A program made the position numbers and the translations under genes. Below the pieces are notes generated by a model. That model did no database searches and was not told the origin of the DNA. It was given only the letters and a program-made list of their open reading frames with translations. DNA of 64,000 nt from a bacterium (GTDB taxonomy: Bacteria > Hinthialibacterota > Hinthialibacteria > OLB16): the NCBI GenBank assembly GCA_022072055.1, contig JAJVIK010000021.1, positions 1-64,000 of the forward strand, written 5' to 3'. Below are positions 18,381 to 26,609 of this stretch, one piece after another (position 1 is the stretch's first letter; the number at the start of each line of letters is the position of its first letter).

Positions 18381-19898
18381 ATGGAACAACGGATGTTTCT
18401 TGAGCAACGTCTGAGCCAGCGCATGGTGATGACCCCTCGCATGCAGCAAGCCATCAAGATGCTGCAGATGCCCTCCATCGAGCTGGAAGCATTGGTGGAG
18501 GCCGAGCTGCTGGAGAACCCGCTTCTGGAGGAGATCCCGGTGGATGACCTCCAGTCGGCGGAGACCCAGGAGTCCATCGGTTCAAGCAGTCTGGACGAGT
18601 TGAACTTGGGTGAGAGTTTGGGGGAAGACCGCGCCGCCGAGGACTGGGTCTCCTCGGTGGAGGAGGCCCCGCGGAAGACCGAGGGGGAAAACCTCACCGA
18701 GGGGCGGATTGAACTCACCGATGACTGGGAGAAGTTTTTCGAGGATGGGGGCATGGATGTCTACAGTTCGCTCCCGTCCGGCGGAGTCGAGTCCTCCGAT
18801 GATGAATTTGACCGGGTCATTCCGGATGCGGTATCCCTTCGCCAGGAGCTGGAGCGCCAGCTCGATATCGCGGTGGACCTTGAGTTCGAACGCGAAATCG
18901 GTCGCGCCATTCTGAATTCCCTGGATGAGGATGGTTATCTCCCGGCCACCTTGGAGGAGCTCGCCGATCAGACCGGGGCGCCCGCTGAGGATGTGGAGCG
19001 AGTCCTCAAAGTCATCCACGGCTTCGAGCCGGCCGGGATCGCCGCGCGCAGCCTCTCCGAATGTCTGGAGATTCAATACCACGCGCGCGGCATGAACGAT
19101 CCCGCGCTGCTTGAGGTGATCCGCAACCACATCGAGGACCTGGAGCGCAAGCGCTACCAGAATATCGCGCGCGCGCTCAAACTCCCCATCAGCGAGGTCC
19201 AGGCTCTCGCGGATGAGGTCGCCAAGTTCGAGCCTCGCCCCGGCCGCACGCTCACCCCCACCGAGAACGAATACATCACCCCGGATGTCTTCGTGGAGAA
19301 GGTGGATGGCGACTGGCAGGTGCGTGTCAATGATGACGGCATCGCGCCGCTGCGGATCTCCCCGCGCTACCTCCACATGCTTGAAAAGAAAGAGGAGCTG
19401 GACAGGGACACGGTCCGCTATCTCAAGGGCCGTCTGCATTCGGCGGTGGATCTCATCAAGAACATCGAACAGCGCAAACAGACCCTCTACCGGGTGACCA
19501 AGGAGATCGTGAACCAGCAGACCGAGTTCTTGGAGAGCGGAGTGACCCACCTCAAGCCGATGCGCCTGCGCGATGTGGCCGATGTGGTCGGCGTGCACGA
19601 GACCACTGTCTGCCGGGTGGTGAATGGAAAGTACGTGGACACCCCGCAAGGGCTTTTCGAGCTCAAGTATTTCTTCTCCAGCGGCCTGGAGTCCGACAGC
19701 GGAGAGGACGCCTCCTCCAAGAGCGTGATGGCCATGGTCAAGGAGCTGGTGGACAACGAAGATCCGAAGAAACCGCTTTCCGACCAGAAGATCTCGGAGC
19801 TTCTCAAGGCGCGCGGGATCAATGTCGCCCGCCGGACAGTCGCCAAGTACCGCGACATCATGGGTATCCTTCCCACCTCGATGCGCAAGCGCGTCTAA
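18381..19898 (+). CDS. rpoN: RNA polymerase sigma-54 factor
   Basis: Alternative sigma factor that recognises -24/-12 promoters and needs AAA+ activators. It is 505 residues with all three regions. The Gln/Leu-rich activator-interacting N-terminus (QRLSQRMVMTPRMQQAIKML) comes first. The acidic linker (about residues 50-140) follows. The core-binding domain starts near LRQELERQLDIAV. The C-terminal DNA-binding part has the helix-turn-helix VADVVGVHETTVCRVVNGKYV and the RpoN box ARRTVAKYRDI (from residue 483). None of the usual neighbours (hpf, ptsN, lptA/B) are adjacent. AAGAAGGG serves as the ribosome-binding site. At least one good sigma-54 promoter is seen elsewhere in this window (52706-52720). 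Confidence 0.97.
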   Translation: MEQRMFLEQRLSQRMVMTPRMQQAIKMLQMPSIELEALVEAELLENPLLEEIPVDDLQSAETQESIGSSSLDELNLGESLGEDRAAEDWVSSVEEAPRKTEGENLTEGRIELTDDWEKFFEDGGMDVYSSLPSGGVESSDDEFDRVIPDAVSLRQELERQLDIAVDLEFEREIGRAILNSLDEDGYLPATLEELADQTGAPAEDVERVLKVIHGFEPAGIAARSLSECLEIQYHARGMNDPALLEVIRNHIEDLERKRYQNIARALKLPISEVQALADEVAKFEPRPGRTLTPTENEYITPDVFVEKVDGDWQVRVNDDGIAPLRISPRYLHMLEKKEELDRDTVRYLKGRLHSAVDLIKNIEQRKQTLYRVTKEIVNQQTEFLESGVTHLKPMRLRDVADVVGVHETTVCRVVNGKYVDTPQGLFELKYFFSSGLESDSGEDASSKSVMAMVKELVDNEDPKKPLSDQKISELLKARGINVARRTVAKYRDIMGILPTSMRKRV

Positions 19899-19999
19899 GG
19901 GTTGCCGGATTTTCCGATTGGACCTATAACCTCTTGATACTGTGCAAGCCTCGACCGGCGCTCGCTTGGTCCGTGGGGAATCATTTCGAGGTGGATTCA

Positions 20000-21325
20000 A
20001 TGATTGGTCCGGGAGCGGCTCGCTTTCTCCCAGTCTGTCTGTGTCTTCTTTGTCCGTTGGCCGCCGAGGCTCAGATCAAACTCGGCGCGCGCCTGGTCGC
20101 CGGGGGGTTCAGCGAGCCCACCGCGATCGCGCGGCCGAGGGATGGCTCCGGAAGATTCTTCATTGGCGAGCTCGGCGGGCGCATCCGTGTGATCGACTCA
20201 AACGGCTTGACCCTACCGGAGGATTTCCTCCACTTGGGGCAAGGCGGGCTGAATCGCATCCTGCATGGCTCCGAATACGGACTGCTTCATGTGGAGTTCC
20301 ATCCGGACTACATCCTCAACGGGAGGTTCTTTGTCTACTACAACCGCCTTGAGGATGGGGCCACGGTGCTTGCCGAGTATCGGGTCTCCTCCAATCCGAA
20401 CCAGGCCGACCCGACTGAAACGCCGATCTTGACCATTCCCCAGCCGTTCCTGAATCACAACGGCGGCCAGATCGCCTTTGGCCCCGACGGATACCTCTAT
20501 CTGTCGCTCGGAGATGGCGGGTTCCAGACTGTTCAGGATTTCTATAACAACGCTCAAAACAAGAACTCGCTCCTCGGAAAAATCCTGCGGATCGATGTGG
20601 ACTCGGCGCGGCCCTACGCCATCCCCGCGACCAATCCCTTTGTCGGGACCGATGGGGCCGACGAGATCTTCGCGATGGGCTTCCGAAACCCATGGCGAAT
20701 CTCGTTCGACCGCGCCACCGGAAGACTCTTCGCGGCGGATGTGGGGCACCTGGAGCAAGAGGAGATAGACTTGGTGGTCAAGGGCGGAAACTACGGTTGG
20801 CGGGTGATGGAGGGCAACGGCTGCTTCCCCAACACGGTTGGGGGCTGCAACCCCGAGGGAGCCTACACGACCCCGATCCACGCCTACCCCCACACCATCG
20901 GAAGCTGTGTCACCGGAGGGCATGTCTATCGCGGACGGCTGAATCCCCAACTGGAAGGCCTCTATCTCTTCGCGGACTTCTACGCCGGCTGGATTTGGGG
21001 GCTGCTGGAGGAACCCGGCCATGCCTGGCGGCGTTTGAACCTGTGGCAATCCCCTTGGAGCATCGCGACCTTCGGCGAGGACGAGAACGGAGAAATCTAT
21101 TTCGCGGACTACTTCAAGGGGGAGGTCCTTCAACTTGTGGATCTCACAACCTGCGACCTGAACTCGGACTTTTCGGTGGATGGAACCGACCTACAACACT
21201 TTCTCCGTCAGGCCAAGGGCGCGGAGCCGCCGGAGGGAGTCGGTCGCGCGGACCTTAACCTTGATGGCGGTATCGACTACCGGGACATCTTCCTGATGCA
21301 GCGTTTTTGGGACCGCCGGCCCTAG
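20000..21325 (+). CDS. Secreted PQQ-dependent sugar dehydrogenase-like protein with dockerin-like tail
   Basis: Starts at the ATG at 20000 (GAGGTGG upstream), followed by a signal peptide (FLPVCLCLLCPLAAEA). The next 350 residues form the six-bladed propeller of the glucose/sorbosone dehydrogenase family. Signatures are LVAGGFSEPTAIARPRDGSGR, NHNGGQIAFGPDGYLYLSLGDGG, GKILRIDVDS, EIFAMGFRNPWRISFD and GGNYGWRVMEGN. It would oxidise an aldose in the periplasm or outside the cell, given PQQ. The last 60 residues carry two Asp-rich calcium-loop motifs (CDLNSDFSVDGTDL and ADLNLDGGIDYRDI), i.e. a type I dockerin-like module. The stop codon overlaps that of the convergent gene in the shared CTAG at 21322-21325. 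Confidence 0.88.
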   Translation: MIGPGAARFLPVCLCLLCPLAAEAQIKLGARLVAGGFSEPTAIARPRDGSGRFFIGELGGRIRVIDSNGLTLPEDFLHLGQGGLNRILHGSEYGLLHVEFHPDYILNGRFFVYYNRLEDGATVLAEYRVSSNPNQADPTETPILTIPQPFLNHNGGQIAFGPDGYLYLSLGDGGFQTVQDFYNNAQNKNSLLGKILRIDVDSARPYAIPATNPFVGTDGADEIFAMGFRNPWRISFDRATGRLFAADVGHLEQEEIDLVVKGGNYGWRVMEGNGCFPNTVGGCNPEGAYTTPIHAYPHTIGSCVTGGHVYRGRLNPQLEGLYLFADFYAGWIWGLLEEPGHAWRRLNLWQSPWSIATFGEDENGEIYFADYFKGEVLQLVDLTTCDLNSDFSVDGTDLQHFLRQAKGAEPPEGVGRADLNLDGGIDYRDIFLMQRFWDRRP

Positions 21326-22092
21326 ATCAGCTTGAACTGATCCAACGGGCCTTCGTGGAACAGCAGCGCCCCCGAGATCGAGGCCCCCTCGCCCGCCGTC
21401 AAGTCCTTGAACTTGGGATCGGCGTGCATGCAGGGGTGGCGATAGTTTCCCACCAGGGAAAGGGTCGAGCCATACCAGGTCATCACCACATAGCGCTCGG
21501 CGGCATCGGACCTGGTGGCCATCGCCGGGAGGTCCGCGACCGCCTTCCCGGAGCGCCAACCCAGCTTCACGGTTCCCTTCTCCTCGGTGAGGTTCTTGGC
21601 CTCCAGATAGGGAATCCACCCTTTGTCGGGCACATGGACAAACTTGTTGTCCATGGTGTAAGCGGCGAACTCCTTGATGGCCCGGAGGAACGCGCAGGTC
21701 TGGAGCGTGATCTTTTCCAGAGGCTTGCCGGAGCCGTTTTGGATGTGAAGCTCCAGGCCCACCTCGGTCTCCCCTTTCTTCACCAAGCTCCCGCCGAAAG
21801 AGACCCCGTTCGGAAGCGTCCGGTCAAAGGCGATCCCGTTAGTGATCTGGAACCACTCGACCTTGGGCTGGTCGGTGAACACAGTCGGGATGGGAGGATT
21901 GACATGGCTGAGGAACAGGAGTCCCTGGCCGGTAAAGACCGCCTCGGGGAAATCCAGCCAGATGTAATCCTGTGAAGGCCACGGCGGGCTGACCCATGCG
22001 ATGTGCTCCCAGGGGTAATGCGGCCGCCACGCTCCCGGAAGGATGCGGATGCCTTTGGCGTGAGTCTCGTAGGTTTCGGACATGGGGGGCAT
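21322..22092 (-). CDS. Conserved-looking protein of unknown function
   Basis: I do not recognise this 256-residue protein. It starts MPPMSETYETHAKGIRILPG; a second ATG 9 bases on (22083) is equally possible, since neither has a clear ribosome-binding site. It has no signal peptide or membrane segment. It is rich in aromatic residues (WRPHYPWEHIAWVSPPWP, DYIWLDFPEAVF) and looks like an all-beta protein. One stretch (LELHIQNGSGKPLEKITLQTC) is typical of a beta-sandwich discussing a bound ligand or protein partner. Upstream in-frame sequence reads through into the divergent pseudopilin region and is not used. It is convergent with the sugar dehydrogenase and divergent from the pseudopilin gene. 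Confidence 0.6.
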   Translation of the reverse strand: MPPMSETYETHAKGIRILPGAWRPHYPWEHIAWVSPPWPSQDYIWLDFPEAVFTGQGLLFLSHVNPPIPTVFTDQPKVEWFQITNGIAFDRTLPNGVSFGGSLVKKGETEVGLELHIQNGSGKPLEKITLQTCAFLRAIKEFAAYTMDNKFVHVPDKGWIPYLEAKNLTEEKGTVKLGWRSGKAVADLPAMATRSDAAERYVVMTWYGSTLSLVGNYRHPCMHADPKFKDLTAGEGASISGALLFHEGPLDQFKLI

Positions 22093-22278
22093 TATTGGGT
22101 CCGAAAAAGGGATTGGGAAGGAGGGAAATCGGGGAACCTTTCGGCAGTTGCGAGAGAAGGTATACTCCGACCAGGAACACGGCAAAGTGGGTCCCAATCC
22201 TACAGTCCGGCCAAAGTCCCTCCGATAATCGTTTCGGCGGGGACCGGCATTCTGAGCCGTTCTGGGGCAAGGGTTGTC

Positions 22279-22728
22279 ATGGGCAGAGGTGAGTGCGGCC
22301 GGGAAACCGGTCCAGGTGAAGCCGTCTTCTCGGATCGGCGGGGAGTTTCTGTCTTGGAGCTCCTGCTGATACTGATCCTTTTCACCTCGGCGGTGGGAAT
22401 GGCGATCCCCGCCGTCCTTTCCTCCCGGAGGGACGCTCAGGCCCGGGAGTGCTCGATTCGCCTGGCCGTGATTCAAGACGCCAAGCGCGAGGTCTTCGAG
22501 GACATGAACCGCCTGCTCCCCCCCCAGCAGCGATTGCGAATCACCGACCCGCTCAATCCCCTCCATGTGGATCGAATCGCGGCAATCACCCTTCAAACCC
22601 CCTGGCGGTTTCACCCCGAGGAGCGCTGTCCCTCCGGAGGTGAAGTCACCGTTGGGGCCACATTCCTCGACCCGCCGCAGTGTTCTGATGGAACCGCGCC
22701 CGCGTCCCTGGAGACTCTCCGTCGATGA
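22279..22728 (+). CDS. Type IV pilin-like (pseudopilin) protein
   Basis: A 149-residue protein with a class III signal. A 22-residue basic leader ends in RRG, followed by VSVLELLLILILF with Glu at position +5. That is the prepilin peptidase cleavage and N-methylation site plus hydrophobic N-terminal helix of type IV pilins and type II secretion pseudopilins. The C-terminal CPSGGEVTVG...PPQCSDG pattern, with paired Cys, is common in short prepilins of PVC-type bacteria. No pilus motor or secretin genes are nearby. The stop overlaps the next start (ATGA at 22725-22728), so it is co-translated with a metallopeptidase-like lipoprotein. Confidence 0.8.
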   Translation: MGRGECGRETGPGEAVFSDRRGVSVLELLLILILFTSAVGMAIPAVLSSRRDAQARECSIRLAVIQDAKREVFEDMNRLLPPQQRLRITDPLNPLHVDRIAAITLQTPWRFHPEERCPSGGEVTVGATFLDPPQCSDGTAPASLETLRR

Positions 22729-24392
22729 TCGATCTCCGCATTCCGCGTGTTCGAGCCAGGCCCCTTGCCGCTTCACTTGCGCTCCTCGCCGTGGCGGCCG
22801 GGTGCGCCACTCCTGGTCTCATGAAACGTTGGGAGCGAGTCGAGCAGCTCCCTAATGAGAGCGAGCACTTTGTGATCTTCCTGGATGACGAGATCCCCAA
22901 TACGGTCGGAACCGAGGTCCTGGACGCCCTTGAGTTCGCGCGCGAGCGGGTGGGGCGGGCCCTGAACTATTACTCCGACGACAAGGTGGTCTGCAATCTC
23001 TACCGCACCGAACAAAACCTGCGCAACATCAGCGTGGGGCTCCCGCTCGGCTTTTTTGTCCCCCGCCGCACCCCGCTCGCCTATGTTCTCGGGGGCGAGG
23101 TGCATGGGCGACTCTTCACCACCCCCTCCGGAAACGTCTCCCGCCTGTGGGTCAGCACTTTCCCGCATGAGTATTGCCATGTCATGTTCCGCCAGGTGAC
23201 CGGTCGTCACTATTTCCAGTACTCCTGGCTCCAGGAGGGACTTGGGGAATACTTCCGCTTGCTCTACATGGAGGAGAAGGTGCTTCCCCCGGACATCGGC
23301 TCGGAACAGGGGATGCAGGTGGTTCTCGCCAAGGCCGACAGGCGCCCCAAGCGCGACTCGCGGATCTACTTGAACGACACGAGTCGCGGGTTGTGGTCTT
23401 ACTCCGACTGGGAGGTTCGGGATGCCCTGCGGCATGAGACCCTGCGCTCGCCCACCGAGCTCTCGCCGCGCACCTTCATCGGATATTGGCGGAAGTTCAA
23501 CACCTCGGACGCCAACCAGATATACGCCATCTCGGCCTCACTGGTCGAATATCTGGTGGATGTGCATGGCTGGAAAAAGATGCGCGCTTTGCTCGATGGC
23601 CTCCGAGACGAAGCGGACCTGGACCGGGTGATGACCGATGTCTATGGGTTTGATCAAACCGGCTTGAATGAGCGCTGGCGGGCTTACCTCCATGAACGCT
23701 GGCCGGACCCCTGGGAACCGAACATCGCACAGGTTTACCTGGTTCGGGGGAGCTGGGAGATCGACGGGCATGAAGCCGGGATCCGCCGCGCCCTGGCGGA
23801 TCGCAACCTCGAATCCGCCCAGAAGCATCGGGACTATCTGGAGTCCCGCCGCATTCTACTTTCCGAAAGCCCGCTGCTCATGCCGGTGAGCCACCTGGGG
23901 CGAGCCGGAAATGACCCCCGCTTGGTGGACCCGGTGAGCGGCGATGGGGAGCCTCCCCAGACTTTCCCGGCCTTCCGTAGCAAGAAGGCCCCCGCCATCG
24001 AGCATTATGAGGCGGCCATGGCCGCCTATTCGATGGGTGAATACGAGGAAGGGGTCGAACACCTCCAGTCGGCGCTCGATATCGAGCCGGAACAGGTCAA
24101 GTATATGCGCCTGCACCTCGCGCGAGGGTTGTGGTTGACCGGCGAGCGCGAGGAAGCGGTCCGCCTGTACCGCGAGGAGCTGTTGGAGGCCAAGGACCCC
24201 CCGGTGCTGAACGAAATCGCGTGGATCTTCGAGCAGGCCGGACACAAGGGGGATGCCCTGAGGCTCTATCGGACCATCGCCGAATCAACCGAAATACGAG
24301 GATTGGCGGACCATGCCCGCCTGCGGATCGAGGTCCTTGCGCGAGAGCCGGAGGAACGGACCGAGTCGGTTCAGGCCGCCTATCGCCACTGA
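22725..24392 (+). CDS. Lipoprotein with HEXXH (peptidase MA-like) domain and TPR tail
   Basis: The 555-residue product starts with a signal ending in the lipobox LAVAAGC (Cys near 26), so it should be a membrane-anchored lipoprotein. A gluzincin-type peptidase region follows: HEYCH (about residue 148) gives the HEXXH zinc site, and WLQEGLGEYF about 20 residues later supplies the third ligand Glu, as in peptidase MA-like/DUF1570 proteins. Residues about 440-545 are TPR helices (HYEAAMAAYSMGEYEEGVEHLQSALDIEP). It is coupled to the pseudopilin by a 4-base overlap. Natural substrate unknown; a role in processing or handling extracellular protein is an inference. Confidence 0.8.
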   Translation: MIDLRIPRVRARPLAASLALLAVAAGCATPGLMKRWERVEQLPNESEHFVIFLDDEIPNTVGTEVLDALEFARERVGRALNYYSDDKVVCNLYRTEQNLRNISVGLPLGFFVPRRTPLAYVLGGEVHGRLFTTPSGNVSRLWVSTFPHEYCHVMFRQVTGRHYFQYSWLQEGLGEYFRLLYMEEKVLPPDIGSEQGMQVVLAKADRRPKRDSRIYLNDTSRGLWSYSDWEVRDALRHETLRSPTELSPRTFIGYWRKFNTSDANQIYAISASLVEYLVDVHGWKKMRALLDGLRDEADLDRVMTDVYGFDQTGLNERWRAYLHERWPDPWEPNIAQVYLVRGSWEIDGHEAGIRRALADRNLESAQKHRDYLESRRILLSESPLLMPVSHLGRAGNDPRLVDPVSGDGEPPQTFPAFRSKKAPAIEHYEAAMAAYSMGEYEEGVEHLQSALDIEPEQVKYMRLHLARGLWLTGEREEAVRLYREELLEAKDPPVLNEIAWIFEQAGHKGDALRLYRTIAESTEIRGLADHARLRIEVLAREPEERTESVQAAYRH

Positions 24393-24416
24393 GCTGGCGG
24401 CGGTTTAGTCTTCCCC

Positions 24417-25505
24417 ATGCGTCACTTCGTGGAGCGTAACCTGGATGCCTCTCTCAACCGCGTGGCCGAGGGGCTGCGCGCGCTCATGGACCTTTTCCGC
24501 TATGGTCATGACGATGGCGATGCCGCCGCTCGATTGAAGGCCCTTCGACACGAGCTGATACGAGAGATTGCCCCAACCGGCGCCTCGGCCGCCGCATGGC
24601 TCGAAGCTCGCGACAGCCAGGCGGATGTCGGTCGCCCCTCGGAATCAACCTCCCATCATGGGGCTTACCGGGATGAGCTCGATCTGTTCGAGGCCAACTG
24701 CCGTCGGGTCCAAGAGGGTCTCCGCTCCATCGAGGAGACGTATCGTCTCACCGACCTCCCCAAAGCCAGGATCTCCGAGAACTTGAGGTACCGTCTTTAC
24801 GATCTTGAGAAGGCAGTCTTCCCGGCCCTTCTCGCCAGGTCGCATCGTGGAAAGATGAACTTCGATCTCTATGTGGTGACCGACCGGAAGATCGCCGGGG
24901 ACCGCACGCTGGCCTGGGTTGTCCGCGAGGCCATCCGAGGCGGCGCGGGTTGCATCCAACTGCGGGAAAAGAGCGCGGATATCCGCGCTTTCCTCGCGCT
25001 CGCGGGCGAGCTTCGGAGGTTGACGCGCGAGGAGGGGGTGACCTTCATCATCAACGACTTCCTCGAAGTGGCGCTGGAGGTCGAGGCCGATGGCGTTCAT
25101 CTCGGTCAGGAGGACCTGCCGCTGGAGGTGGCGCGCAGGCTTGCGGGGGGGCGCCTCCTGATCGGGATTTCCACGCACAACAAGGAACAGGCCCTCTCGG
25201 CGGAGGCGGGCGGCGCGGGATACATCAATCTGGGGCCTCTCTTTCCGACCGAAACCAAGGGTGTCCCCGTGACCCCCGTGAGCGTGGAGCTTGTCCGTGA
25301 GATGGCGCCCGTGCTCAAGGTGCCGTTCACCACGATGGGCGGGATTCATTTGGAGAATGTCGCCGACGTGGTGCTCGCGGGCGCCGATCGGGTGGCGGTG
25401 GTTTCGGAGGTGATGGGTGCGCCGGATCCCCGTGAAGCCGCCAAGCGGATGGTGGCGGCGATTCGGGAGGCGAAGGAAATGCGGGAAGAGAATCGAGAGC
25501 GCTGA
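24417..25505 (+). CDS. thiE: Thiamine-phosphate synthase with N-terminal ThiD2-like domain
   Basis: ThiE joins hydroxymethylpyrimidine diphosphate with thiazole phosphate to make thiamine phosphate. The C-terminal 215 residues (from FDLYVVTDRKIAGD) have the ThiE barrel motifs CIQLREKSADIRAF, FIINDFLEVALEVEADGVHLGQEDLP, GISTHNKEQAL, GYINLGPLFPTETK and the phosphate-binding TMGGIHLENV. The N-terminal 145 residues (RNLDASLNRVAEGLRALMDLFRY, FEANCRRVQEGLRSIEETYRL) match the helical ThiD2 domain found fused to ThiE in several phyla, proposed to act on the pyrimidine phosphate. The fusion could thus replace a separate ThiD. It lies 24 bases after the lipoprotein gene, and no other thiamine gene is in the window. 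Confidence 0.92.
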   Translation: MRHFVERNLDASLNRVAEGLRALMDLFRYGHDDGDAAARLKALRHELIREIAPTGASAAAWLEARDSQADVGRPSESTSHHGAYRDELDLFEANCRRVQEGLRSIEETYRLTDLPKARISENLRYRLYDLEKAVFPALLARSHRGKMNFDLYVVTDRKIAGDRTLAWVVREAIRGGAGCIQLREKSADIRAFLALAGELRRLTREEGVTFIINDFLEVALEVEADGVHLGQEDLPLEVARRLAGGRLLIGISTHNKEQALSAEAGGAGYINLGPLFPTETKGVPVTPVSVELVREMAPVLKVPFTTMGGIHLENVADVVLAGADRVAVVSEVMGAPDPREAAKRMVAAIREAKEMREENRER

Positions 25506-25537
25506 GGTGGGGGGCCTCGCGTCATCTCGGGATTCTC

Positions 25538-26299
25538 TCACTTCGGCAGCTTCGCCACCGTCCTCCGAACCTCCCTCAAGTATTTCAGGGTCCCCAGGAC
25601 GGTCTGGAGTTTCCTCATCTTGCTGGGGGTGGGTTTGCGCTCATAGTGGAGCTCGAAGGGAACCTCGCCGATCCGCGAAGTTTGTTCCCGAAGACGGAGA
25701 AGGAGCTGACCGGTGGCATGGAAACCGGTATCCAGTCCGAGCCCCCCGATTCCACCACGGAGCGCATCTTGGATCAGCCCAGCCTTGAACAGGCGGTAAC
25801 CGCAGGAATAATCGCGCACATGCGGGAGATGAAAGGCCCATTGGTAGAAGAAACTCGCGCCGCGCGAAAGCAGCCGCCGGTCCCAGGAAACCCCTTCCTC
25901 CCTTGCTCCGGGCGCGTAGCGGGAGGCGATCACCACCTCCAAACCCTCCTCATCCAGGGCTTTGACCATGTTGGCAAGGTATCGAGGGGGATGGGTGTCA
26001 TCGGCGTCCATGGTGGCAATCAGGTCGCTGCAAGCCAGTTCCCGCGCGCTTTCCGTGACTCCGGTCTCCAGCGCCGCGCCATAGCCTCGATTTCGGGGGA
26101 AACGGACCAGGCCGACGGGGACCTTGCCCTCCCACTCCTCGGCCACGCGCGCGGTGTCATCCGAGCTCCCATCGTCCACCACCAGCAGGGACAACTGATC
26201 CTTGAGGCGCGCGGCCAGCTCCTCGAATTGGGGAAAGAGCCGAGAAAGGGCGATTTCCTCGTTGAAGCTTGGGAGAACGACTTGGAGACGGCGTGTCAT
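25538..26299 (-). CDS. Family 2 glycosyltransferase, polyprenyl-phosphate sugar synthase type
   Basis: A GT-A fold enzyme of 253 residues transferring a sugar from a nucleotide donor, probably to a polyprenyl phosphate or a lipid. It starts RRLQVVLPSFNEE, then LLVVDDGSSDDTARV (first DxD region), FPRNRGYGAALETGV and the metal-binding IATMDADDTHPPRYL. The later DYSCGYRLFKAGL and EVPFELHYERK segments resemble dolichol-phosphate mannose synthase-like proteins. There is no C-terminal membrane domain. The ATG at 26299 is preferred; a TTG at 26329, with GGGAG upstream, would add 10 residues. It is convergent with thiE (32-base gap). Confidence 0.85.
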   Translation of the reverse strand: MTRRLQVVLPSFNEEIALSRLFPQFEELAARLKDQLSLLVVDDGSSDDTARVAEEWEGKVPVGLVRFPRNRGYGAALETGVTESARELACSDLIATMDADDTHPPRYLANMVKALDEEGLEVVIASRYAPGAREEGVSWDRRLLSRGASFFYQWAFHLPHVRDYSCGYRLFKAGLIQDALRGGIGGLGLDTGFHATGQLLLRLREQTSRIGEVPFELHYERKPTPSKMRKLQTVLGTLKYLREVRRTVAKLPK

Positions 26300-26609
26300 G
26301 GAAAGATCAGGGGTGCTGCTCGGCGGCAAGAAGTCGTCTCCCTTTCACGAGGCGGGGTATCATGGGGGTCTCCAGGGATAAAGACAAGAACTTCTTGGGG
26401 GAATCCGTCGAAAAAGGGGAGACAAGTGGGCGTATTTGGGGCTATCCTACTGATTCTGGAAGTGCCTGGAAAAGTCCGGATCGGGCCAGACGCCGGGGGG
26501 TGGTTCATCTTTTCACAGTCGCTGGAAAAGGTTTAGAATGCTCGGAAATTGTTCCTTGATTCTTCGACACCTGTCGATACTGCGGATTGGCCGAAGGAGG
26601 TCTTGGAGG
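26300..26609 (+). other. 310-base divergent intergenic region
   Basis: This stretch separates the glycosyltransferase (minus) from the secreted peptidase (plus). It holds a likely plus-strand promoter at 26512-26539 and a tandem ribosome-binding site (AAGGAGG at 26594-26600 and GGAGG abutting the ATG). I see no RNA gene, tandem repeat or small ORF with supporting features in the rest. Confidence 0.5.
26512..26539 (+). promoter_or_regulatory. Probable sigma-70-type promoter of the secreted peptidase gene
   Basis: TTCACA (26512-26517, 5 of 6 matches) and TAGAAT (26534-26539, 5 of 6 matches) are spaced by 16 bases, giving a leader of roughly 65 bases before the ATG at 26610. Confidence 0.5.
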
